5,287 bases of DNA, from the NCBI GenBank assembly GCA_028678635.1, contig JAJRDC010000052.1, forward strand, positions 1 to 5,287, read 5' to 3'. Position 1 is the stretch's first letter. Each line of letters opens with the position of its first letter. This document shows positions 1-4,633 of this stretch, in pieces. The translations under genes were made by a program, and so were the position numbers. The notes beneath the pieces are model-generated. The model searched no databases. It had not been told where the DNA came from and saw only the letters and a program-made list of their open reading frames with translations. The stretch comes from Methanomicrobiales archaeon (lineage in GTDB: Archaea > Halobacteriota > Methanomicrobia > Methanomicrobiales > JACTUA01).

Positions 1-39
1 AAGAATCCGATCCCCGTGGGGGTAAAATCCGTTCTTTCA

Positions 40-158
40 GGTTCTTTTTCGTCCAAATCAGTATCAAATACCCGTTTTTCTGCCTGCAGGTAGGTTCAGT
101 GAAATCACTTGACCGATTCACTTACTTTCGCCCTGCACCACGAACCGTAAAAAGAACC
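40..158. repeat. Separated 10-bp inverted repeat GGTTCTTTTT / AAAAAGAACC
   Basis: GGTTCTTTTT at 40-49 is the exact reverse complement of AAAAAGAACC at 149-158, with 99 bases between the arms. GGTTC-type half sites also occur at 93-97 and, on the minus strand, at 142-146. The arms flank most of the presumed promoter region, so they could be paired operator half sites for a regulator. They could equally be chance in a T-rich leader. Exactness is seen directly; function is not. Confidence 0.35.
62..70 (+). promoter_or_regulatory. Weak candidate archaeal TATA element for the exonuclease-helicase operon
   Basis: TATCAAATA is the closest match to an archaeal TATA box in the leader. It would place transcription initiation near position 92 and give a leader of about 90 bases that includes the start-codon hairpin at 165-188. 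A second option is GTAAAAAG at 147-154, which would start the transcript near 175 and exclude most of that hairpin. Neither is a strong match and no B-recognition element is obvious, so the choice between them is open. Confidence 0.2.
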
Positions 159-164
159 GCTCCC

Positions 165-188
165 CACCGGTGGGAGTGATCACCGGTG
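165..188 (+). promoter_or_regulatory. Hairpin over the ribosome binding site and GTG start of the exonuclease gene
   Basis: CACCGGTG occurs at 165-172 and again at 181-188. Each copy is its own reverse complement, so the two pair perfectly as an 8-bp stem with six G-C pairs. The 8-base loop at 173-180 is GGAGTGAT, one base short of the archaeal ribosome-binding consensus GGAGGTGAT. The start codon GTG (186-188) is the last three bases of the 3' arm. The first copy sits inside a longer palindrome, CCCACCGGTGGG (163-174), and GTGATCAC (176-183) is another. As RNA this would hide the start codon while exposing the binding site. As DNA the two palindromes, 16 bp apart, could be an operator. Confidence 0.45.
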
Positions 189-1268
189 TTTTCCGCATCC
201 CTGGAACGGCTGGGGAAGGCATGGCGGGAACGGCTGGATGCCGGTCCCGAGTACCGGGTTGTTCCGGACGGGGAGATGTTCCGGACCAGCTTCCTGGACT
301 CATTCCTTTTTACCTCCGAGTACCGAAAGGCCGAGTCCCTGAAAGCGCGCCTGCTGGAGGAGCACCGGGGGATGACGCCCGAGGATCTCTTTTCCGGGGA
401 CGAGGTGGAAACCCCCTGCGGGCCCGCGTTCCGGATCCCTTCCAGCCACCCGCTGGAAACCAGGCTCCCGCCGCCGTCCGACGTGAGGGCCCACCTGCAG
501 GCCGACCTCACCCTGGTGGAGGGGATCGGCCCCGCCACCGAGCGGCTCCTCCGGTCCCGGGGCTATGCCACCATCCGGGACCTGCTCCCGCACCGGCGCT
601 TCGGCGCCGCTGCCCAGCGGTGCCTGGAGGTGCTGGACTCGGCGGATCCCCGTGAGGTGATGGAGTGGGTGGCCCGCTGGTATCCCCGTTCCCACCCGGC
701 GCTCCTCCGGACGGCCTGCCTCCACCGGGGCTGGGATCCGCTGTTCCTGGACATCGAGACCATGGGGCTCTTCTCCCGGCCCATCATCCTGATCGGAATC
801 GGGAAGGTCATTCGGGGACGGCTGGAGGTGGATCAATTCCTGCTCCGGGACATCAGGGAGGAACCGGCTGCTCTTGCCGCAGCCTTTGCCGCGGGCGAGG
901 AGGACCGGACGGCTCTCGTCACCTACAATGGCAAGACCTTTGACGTGCCGTTCCTCTCCGCCCGGGCCGTATACTACGGGATGCCGCCGCCCTTTGACCT
1001 GCTCCACTACGACCTGCTCCACTTCTCCCGCAGGCGGTGGAAGGGGGAGTACCCGGACTACCGGCTCTCCACCCTGGAGCGGCACCTCTTCGGGGTGACC
1101 CGGGAGATGGATGTGCCCGGGGCGCTCGTCCCCGAGTTCTACGATGCCTACCAGCAGTCCGGGAACCCCGGCCCCCTCCTCCCCGTGGTTCACCATAACC
1201 GGCAGGACGTGGTGAGCCTGGCGCTCCTCTTCTACCGGATGCTGTCGGAGGGACATGGCGGCGGCTGA
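186..1268 (+). CDS. mrfB: MrfB/YprB-like DEDDh exonuclease with helix-hairpin-helix element
   Basis: This 360-residue protein is predicted to be a metal-dependent 3'-5' exonuclease of the RNase H-like/DnaQ fold, acting in the cytoplasm on DNA opened by the helicase encoded next. All the exonuclease motifs are visible: Exo I FLDIETMGL (D189, E191), Exo II TYNGKTFD (D253) and Exo III HHNRQDVVSL (H336, D341; DEDDh spacing). The stretch between Exo II and III, including FDLLHYDLLHFSRRRWK, matches my recollection of Bacillus subtilis YprB/MrfB. Residues 108-134 contain a helix-hairpin-helix signature (VEGIGPATERLL), a nonspecific DNA-binding element. B. subtilis MrfB (about 413 residues) has a tail after the catalytic domain; this protein ends about 19 residues after Exo III. 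GTG at 186 is the only start after an in-frame stop at 177-179 and has a binding site at 172-180. Met31 (276) is a possible alternative. Family assignment is firm; the mitomycin-repair role is by homology. Confidence 0.9.
   Translation: MFSASLERLGKAWRERLDAGPEYRVVPDGEMFRTSFLDSFLFTSEYRKAESLKARLLEEHRGMTPEDLFSGDEVETPCGPAFRIPSSHPLETRLPPPSDVRAHLQADLTLVEGIGPATERLLRSRGYATIRDLLPHRRFGAAAQRCLEVLDSADPREVMEWVARWYPRSHPALLRTACLHRGWDPLFLDIETMGLFSRPIILIGIGKVIRGRLEVDQFLLRDIREEPAALAAAFAAGEEDRTALVTYNGKTFDVPFLSARAVYYGMPPPFDLLHYDLLHFSRRRWKGEYPDYRLSTLERHLFGVTREMDVPGALVPEFYDAYQQSGNPGPLLPVVHHNRQDVVSLALLFYRMLSEGHGGG
1247..1252 (+). promoter_or_regulatory. Ribosome binding site inside the exonuclease gene, unusually close to the helicase start
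   Basis: GGAGGG lies within the last codons of the exonuclease gene and only two bases before the helicase ATG at 1255. This is a strong match placed closer than the usual 5-9 bases. The reading frame upstream is closed by TGA at 1213-1215 and offers no other ATG or GTG, so the start at 1255 still looks right. The 14-base gene overlap points to re-initiation by ribosomes finishing the exonuclease, which would keep the two proteins in proportion. Confidence 0.5.
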
Positions 1269-3522
1269 TCTCCTGAAGATCCTGCGGGAGGTTCCCCACT
1301 ACCGCTCCCGCGTCACCGCCATCCGGGAGATCCCGTCCCGGGAGGCCAGGTGCGCGGATCCGGCCCTTCCCCTTCCCGGTGCAATCCAGGGCTACCTGGA
1401 CCTGAAGGGGATCCGGCTGTACACGCACCAGGCGCAGGCCCTGGACCGGATCCGGGAAGGCAGGCACCTGATCCTCACCACCCCTACCGCCTCGGGGAAG
1501 ACCCTGGCATTCACCCTCCCTGTCCTGGAGCGGCAGCTCACTGACCCGGATGCCACGGCCCTCTTCCTGTACCCGACGAAAGCCCTCGCCAACGACCAGC
1601 TGAAGGCGATCCGGGAGCTGGCCGAGGGGATGTGCATCGCTGCAGACCCGTCCATCTACGATGGCGATACCCCGGCGTCGCGCCGCCCGCGGATCCGGGA
1701 CCATTCCCGGATCATCCTCTCCAATCCCCACGAACTCCACCAGGTGCTCCCCTGGCACCACCGGTGGACCCGGTTCCTCTCGCACCTGCAGGTGGTGGTG
1801 ATTGACGAGGCGCACCGGTACCGGGGCGTCTTTGGTTCCCACATGGCAATGCTCCTGCGCCGCCTCCGCCGCACCGCCGCTTTCTACGGGGCCACGCCGC
1901 AGTTCGTCCTCTCCACGGCCACCATCGCGAACCCGCAGGAGTTCTCGGAACGGCTCACCGGGCTTCCCTTCGTCCATGTCGGCGAGGACGGGTCCCCCCG
2001 GGGCACGAAGCACTTCGTCCTCTACAACCCCTTCGGGAACGGGGCTGCGATGGCATCGCCCCACCGGGAAACGGTGGCCCTCTTCCTGGATTCCCTTTCC
2101 TGCGACCTGCAGACCCTCTGCTTCACCATCTCACGGCGGATGGCAGAGCTGGCCGCCCTCCGGGCACGGACCGGCCTCGCAAGGACGCGGGCGGTGATCC
2201 CTCCGGAGTCCATCGCCGCCTACCGGGCCGGTTACCTCCCCGAGGAGCGGAGGGAGATCGAGCGGAAGCTGAAGGAGGGCATCCTCCGCGGCCTCGTCTC
2301 CACGAATGCCCTTGAGGTGGGGATCGACATCGGGTCGCTGGACGCGGCCATCCTCTCCGGGTTCCCCGGGTCCATCATCTCCACCTGGCAGCAGGCGGGA
2401 AGGGCCGGGCGGCGGGGGGGCGACTCGGTGGCCATCCTCGTTGCGTTCCAGGACATGCTGGACCAGTATTTCATGCATCACCCGGAGGCCTTCTTTGCCC
2501 AGACCCCCGAGCATGCCATCGTGGACCTGCTGAACCCGTATATCCTCTCCGGACACCTGCTCTGTGCCGCGTCTGAGCTCCCTGTCTCTCCCGGCCGGGA
2601 CGGTAACCTCTGGGGGAGCGATCCCATCCCTGTTGCCAGGACCCTGGAGGCGGCCCGGCTGCTCCGTTCCACCCCCCAGGGATACGTGTACTGCGGGCGG
2701 GGCAGGGCACAGGAAGCGGTGCACCTGGACGCGGTCACCGGCGAGACCTTCCGGATGGTCTGCCGCGGCCGGATCCTGGAGACACTGGATCGGGGGCAGG
2801 CCTACCGGGAGGCGCACCGGGGCGCCGTCGTACTCCACCAGGGCGAGACCTACCTTGTGGAGGAGATGAACCTCTCCACCCGGGAGATCCGGGTGAGCCC
2901 TGCGGACGTGGACTACCACACAGAGCCCGTCAAGGCCGTGGACCTGCGGGTCACGGGTGTGCAGTCGGAGCGTGAATCGCCCGACCTCCCCCTCTCCTTC
3001 GGCAGCGTGGAGGTGACCGAGCAGTACACCGCCTACCGGATCGTGAAGGGTGATACCGTGGTTGCCCTGGAACCCCTGGACCTGCCCCCGCTGCAGTTCC
3101 CGACCCGGGCCTTCTGGTTCACCCTCTCTTCGGATCTCGCCACCCGCATCGCGGCAGGGGGCGTGGACCTGGCCGGTGCCCTTCACGGGGCTGAACACGC
3201 CCTCATCGGGGTCGCCCCCCTTCCCCTGATGTGCGACCGGCGTGACATCGGGGGCCTTTCCACCACATCCCACCCCGACACCGGTGCACCCACGGTCTTT
3301 GTCTATGACGGGTACGAGGGGGGGATCGGCCTCTCCGAGAAGGGATATGAACGGTTCGGTGCCCTGGCCGCCATGGCCCGGGACGTGGTCACCGGCTGCC
3401 GGTGCACGGAAGGGTGCCCGGCCTGCCTCTACTCGCCCAAGTGCGGGAATGACAACACCCCGCTGGACAAGACCGGCGCCAGCCGGGTGCTGGAAGCTGC
3501 ATCGGCAGCCTACCCCCCGTGA
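1255..3522 (+). CDS. mrfA: MrfA/YprA-like DEAH-box superfamily 2 helicase with C-terminal cysteine cluster (DUF1998)
   Basis: This 755-residue protein is a predicted ATP-dependent DNA helicase, close in length to B. subtilis MrfA (about 750). Motifs appear in order: a Q-like YTHQ (56-59), Walker A TPTASGKT (76-83, K82), Ia YPTKALANDQ (106-115), Ib SNPHELH (156-162), DEAH (184-187) followed by RYRGVFGSH, motif III STATIANP (220-227), motif V TNALEVGIDIG (350-360) and motif VI QQAGRAGRRG (379-388). The C-terminal part carries the MrfA-type segments PLMCDRRD (657-664) and YDGYEGGIGL (684-693). A cysteine cluster C-x-C-x3-C-x2-C-x5-C follows at 715, 717, 721, 724 and 730. The first four match the metal-binding set known in MrfA; the fifth is extra as far as I recall. 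In Bacillus, MrfA unwinds DNA at mitomycin C lesions and works with MrfB independently of UvrABC. Here it overlaps the MrfB-like gene by 14 bases. Lhr-type helicases are less likely because of the DUF1998 end. No frameshift is seen. Confidence 0.93.
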   Translation: MAAADLLKILREVPHYRSRVTAIREIPSREARCADPALPLPGAIQGYLDLKGIRLYTHQAQALDRIREGRHLILTTPTASGKTLAFTLPVLERQLTDPDATALFLYPTKALANDQLKAIRELAEGMCIAADPSIYDGDTPASRRPRIRDHSRIILSNPHELHQVLPWHHRWTRFLSHLQVVVIDEAHRYRGVFGSHMAMLLRRLRRTAAFYGATPQFVLSTATIANPQEFSERLTGLPFVHVGEDGSPRGTKHFVLYNPFGNGAAMASPHRETVALFLDSLSCDLQTLCFTISRRMAELAALRARTGLARTRAVIPPESIAAYRAGYLPEERREIERKLKEGILRGLVSTNALEVGIDIGSLDAAILSGFPGSIISTWQQAGRAGRRGGDSVAILVAFQDMLDQYFMHHPEAFFAQTPEHAIVDLLNPYILSGHLLCAASELPVSPGRDGNLWGSDPIPVARTLEAARLLRSTPQGYVYCGRGRAQEAVHLDAVTGETFRMVCRGRILETLDRGQAYREAHRGAVVLHQGETYLVEEMNLSTREIRVSPADVDYHTEPVKAVDLRVTGVQSERESPDLPLSFGSVEVTEQYTAYRIVKGDTVVALEPLDLPPLQFPTRAFWFTLSSDLATRIAAGGVDLAGALHGAEHALIGVAPLPLMCDRRDIGGLSTTSHPDTGAPTVFVYDGYEGGIGLSEKGYERFGALAAMARDVVTGCRCTEGCPACLYSPKCGNDNTPLDKTGASRVLEAASAAYPP

Positions 3523-3535
3523 TGCATGAGGATTC

Positions 3536-3555
3536 CTGATATCCGTGTATATCGG
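3536..3555 (+). other. Stem-loop just after the helicase stop codon
   Basis: CTGATAT (3536-3542) pairs with ATATCGG (3549-3555) through seven pairs, one of them T-G, around the 6-base loop CCGTGT. It begins 14 bases past the TGA. It could protect or help define the 3' end of the operon transcript. The same bases contain TGTATATC (3546-3553), which resembles a TATA box and could instead start a short transcript near 3575. There is no downstream T-tract, so a terminator call is not justified. Confidence 0.35.
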
Positions 3556-3582
3556 TTCCTGGAACATGGTTGGTTCTCGTGA

Positions 3583-3623
3583 GACGCTCCCTGGGGGCTT
3601 CGCCCCCCCGTCGCGTGGGCGTC
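3583..3623 (+). other. Nested stem-loop with GGGGGC-TTC-GCCCCC core
   Basis: The inner stem GGGGGC (3593-3598) pairs with GCCCCC (3602-3607) around the loop TTC; read as RNA this resembles a C(UUCG)-type stable hairpin. An outer stem pairs GACGCTC (3583-3589) with GGGCGTC (3617-3623), seven pairs including one T-G. Nested pairing of this length is unlikely to serve only as a coding remnant, but no known RNA family is recognised. Confidence 0.4.
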
Positions 3624-3641
3624 CCCCGGGGAGAATGGAAC

Positions 3642-3672
3642 GGATCTTCGGGTGGCCCCGATATGGAGATCC
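3642..3672 (+). other. Stem-loop GGATCT...AGATCC with inner TCGGG/CCCGA stem
   Basis: GGATCT (3642-3647) pairs with AGATCC (3667-3672). Directly inside it TCGGG (3648-3652) pairs with CCCGA (3657-3661) around TGGC. The result is 11 pairs broken only by a 5-base bulge (3662-3666). The 3' part can alternatively form ATGGA-GA-TCCAT (3663-3674). It sits between the two G/C hairpin units. Confidence 0.35.
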
Positions 3673-3696
3673 ATCCTCTCGTCATAGGGAGGACCG

Positions 3697-3716
3697 GGAG
3701 GGGCTCTGCCCCCTCC
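3697..3716 (+). other. Stem-loop GGAGGGGC-TCT-GCCCCCTCC
   Basis: GGAGGGGC (3697-3704) pairs with 3708-3716 around TCT, with a single extra C on the 3' side. It is followed by pyrimidine-rich CCCTTTCCC (3722-3730) but no real T-run. It is the core of unit B of the duplicated hairpin. Confidence 0.4.
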
Positions 3717-3796
3717 TGTCGCCCTTTCCCGATCAAAGGGGATGGATAATGCCAGTTCACCGCCACCGCTGCACACAATGACCCCTCACGCTATCA

Positions 3797-3805
3797 TTAT
3801 ATATT
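3797..3805 (+). promoter_or_regulatory. Archaeal TATA box for the THEP1 gene
   Basis: TTATATATT is a strong match to an archaeal TATA box inside otherwise GC-rich sequence. Its centre (3801) predicts a transcript start near 3826, about 12 bases ahead of the ATG at 3838. The intervening bases include a purine-rich stretch, GGGAAAGGGATC (3825-3836), that could serve as a weak ribosome site. The position makes in-frame ATGs at 3742 and 3778 unlikely starts, because they would lie upstream of the transcript start. Confidence 0.7.
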
Positions 3806-3837
3806 CCGGAACCCCAGCCCTCCCGGGAAAGGGATCC

Positions 3838-4389
3838 ATGCCGGAAAAGAACCTCCTCCTCACCGGCATACCCGGGTGCGGGAAGACTACCCTCGTGAGG
3901 AATATCGCCCGGGCAATCCCGCAGGTCCAGAAAGCCGGCTTCATCACCACCGAGATCCGCGAGGGCGGGGAACGGTCCGGGTTCTCCCTCATCTCCTGCG
4001 ACGGTCGACGGGGGATCCTCTCCCACGTACGGTTCCCGGGACCGCCCCGGGTGGGGCGGTACGGCGTGGACCTGCCGGGGTTCGAGGCCTTCCTGGAGGA
4101 AATTCCTTTCGATGCTCCGGGCACCCGGCTCGTCCTCATCGACGAGATCGGCAAGATGGAGTGCTTTTCGTCTCTCTTCCGAATGTGTGTGACCCGTTGC
4201 CTGGACGGTCCTGTCCCCTTCCTGGCCACGATCGCCCTCCGCGGGGACCGCCTCATTGAGGAGATAAAGCGGAGGCCGGATGTGGAACTGGTCGTGGTGA
4301 CGCGGGAGAGCCGGGACCGGCTCACCCGGGAGCTGGTGGAGAGAATACAGGCAATGGAGAGGATCGGGGAGGACCGGGCGGGAACCTGA
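3838..4389 (+). CDS. THEP1-family nucleoside-triphosphatase
   Basis: This 183-residue cytoplasmic P-loop NTPase belongs to the THEP1/NTPCR family, whose members hydrolyse several NTPs slowly and whose physiological role is unsettled. The Walker A motif is GIPGCGKTT (10-18, K16) and Walker B is VLIDEIGKME (99-108); DEIGKME is the family hallmark. Other family segments are GFITTEIR with GERSGFSL (34-51), RVGRYGVDL (71-79), LATIALRGD (129-137) and VVTRESRDRL (153-162). In the last, serine stands where I would expect asparagine (T-x-x-N-R-D). Length agrees with Aquifex THEP1 (about 178). The frame is open from 3742, adding 32 residues with no family similarity, but the TATA box at 3797-3805 argues for starting at 3838. 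It is transcribed in the same direction as the helicase but 315 bases away with its own promoter, so it is probably a separate unit. A perfect 8-bp inverted repeat lies in the coding sequence at 4041-4060. Confidence 0.93.
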   Translation: MPEKNLLLTGIPGCGKTTLVRNIARAIPQVQKAGFITTEIREGGERSGFSLISCDGRRGILSHVRFPGPPRVGRYGVDLPGFEAFLEEIPFDAPGTRLVLIDEIGKMECFSSLFRMCVTRCLDGPVPFLATIALRGDRLIEEIKRRPDVELVVVTRESRDRLTRELVERIQAMERIGEDRAGT

Positions 4390-4458
4390 ACGGCGATTCC
4401 ATCTCCCCTGTTTCTCACGGTACCGGCATTGTGGAACCGGTGAAGATATTCTCCCAGC

Positions 4459-4494
4459 ACCGGGGCGATGGAGGGGGTAGCCGTTCCCCCCGGT
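4459..4494. other. Stem-loop ACCGGGG / CCCCGGT with alternative inner fold
   Basis: ACCGGGG (4459-4465) pairs with CCCCGGT (4488-4494), seven pairs. An alternative inner hairpin pairs GGGGG (4473-4477) with CCCCC (4486-4490) around TAGCCGTT. The two use overlapping bases on the 3' side, so they exclude one another. It lies about 70 bases past the THEP1 stop. Whether it is a 3'-end element or simply GC-rich spacer cannot be told. Confidence 0.3.
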
Positions 4495-4533
4495 CCTGCC
4501 CTTTCGTCACGGGTCTCACCGATCAGTCTGTTT

Positions 4534-4615
4534 GGAACCGAGGTGCTTCCGGGAAGGGGGAGTCCACTGGATAGACGAACCCCCGAAACGTTGCTGACGA
4601 GCCTCTCCCGGTTCC
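4534..4615. other. 82-base segment closed by a perfect 7-bp stem, possible structured RNA
   Basis: GGAACCG (4534-4540) is the exact reverse complement of CGGTTCC (4609-4615). The pairing can extend through AGG (4541-4543) with CCT (4602-4604) past a 4-base bulge. Inside, a stem of GGGGG (4556-4560) with CCCCC (4580-4584) continues as GTC (4562-4564) with GAC (4574-4576). Smaller stems are CTTC-CGG-GAAG near 4547 and CGT/ACG at 4589-4599. The overall form is a multibranched fold the size of a large tRNA, but without a T-loop, D-loop or anticodon arm. No known family is recognised. Confidence 0.3.
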
Positions 4616-4633
4616 GCCCCTGCCGGCCGGGGA

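Larger units (their letters stand above)
1..185. other. Gene-free leader upstream of the exonuclease-helicase operon
   Basis: No convincing coding region is visible here. The stretch is richer in A and T than the genes to its right, as expected of a promoter region. It contains several small symmetric motifs: CCTGCAGG at 83-90, AGTGA-AA-TCACT at 98-109, a distant inverted repeat (40-49 with 149-158) and CCCACCGGTGGG at 163-174. GTTCTTT occurs twice exactly 10 bases apart (31-37 and 41-47), that is, on the same face of the helix. The tail of an upstream gene could end inside the first few dozen bases, but nothing shows it. Confidence 0.6.
3583..3746. repeat. Two degenerate hairpin units about 106 bp apart
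   Basis: Unit A begins at 3594 and unit B at 3700. Both read GGGGC, then three T/C bases, then GCCCCC, then 2-4 pyrimidines, then GTCGC. Further on, both have a C-run followed by GGGG and then ATGGA (A ends near 3638, B near 3746). The agreement over the first 23 or so bases, interrupted only by a 2-base indel, suggests duplication or two members of a dispersed repeat family. Convergent low complexity in a GC-rich genome remains possible. Confidence 0.4.
3523..3837. other. Hairpin-rich gene-free spacer between helicase and THEP1 genes
   Basis: No credible gene is found in these 315 bases. Short open frames exist on both strands, but they read through G/C hairpin sequence, have unbalanced composition and show no family motif. 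The spacer holds at least four stem-loops (3536-3555, 3583-3623, 3642-3672, 3697-3716). Two of these belong to similar units about 106 bp apart. The spacer ends in the THEP1 promoter (3797-3805). It has no T-rich run of the kind archaea use for intrinsic termination, so where the helicase transcript ends is unclear. Candidate explanations are a dispersed repeat, a structured RNA, or transcript-end protection. Confidence 0.6.
4390..4633. other. Gene-free region between convergent THEP1 and surface-protein genes
   Basis: No coding region or recognisable RNA gene is supported here. Both flanking genes end into this region, so both transcripts should terminate within it. A pyrimidine-rich stretch just past the THEP1 stop (4398-4417, with TTTCTC at 4411-4416) is the only weak T-rich signal on the plus strand. 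Foldable segments are ACCGG/CCGGT at 4422-4441, the hairpin at 4459-4494, and the larger closed structure at 4534-4615. CCGGCCGG at 4623-4630 lies just past the stop of the minus-strand gene. Confidence 0.55.

Noticed and set aside
170..655. 161-codon plus-strand frame overlapping the start of the exonuclease gene
   Set aside because: Gly/Pro/Arg-rich product in a frame conflicting with the well-supported exonuclease; no motif.
2414..2420. Run of seven G in helicase motif VI (another at 3318-3324) as a phase-variation or frameshift site
   Set aside because: Both runs encode conserved Gly/Arg residues in frame and are short for a GC-rich genome; no alternative frame makes a sensible product.
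1255..3522. DISARM-type phage-defence helicase
   Set aside because: No DrmB, DrmC, methyltransferase or other defence partner is visible, and the partner gene is a YprB-type exonuclease.
3519..3538. C/D box guide RNA (GTGATGC with a nearby CTGA)
   Set aside because: The boxes are too close together for a guide, the C box has a mismatch, and it overlaps the helicase stop codon.
919..3567. Long minus-strand open frames opposite the exonuclease and helicase (381 and 478 codons)
   Set aside because: They are by-products of GC-rich codons on the plus strand. The products are rich in Gly, Pro, Arg and Asp with no motifs, and they lie wholly opposite genes with clear catalytic motifs.
3545..3781. 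78-codon plus-strand frame and the overlapping minus-strand frames (3389-3778, 3510-3776) in the spacer
   Set aside because: They translate the hairpin sequence itself (for example GGFAPP and GLCPLL), show no family similarity and have no credible ribosome site.
4534..4615. tRNA gene (7-bp acceptor-like stem, 82 bases)
   Set aside because: No T-loop GTTC-type sequence at the right distance from the 3' arm, no D-arm and no anticodon arm.
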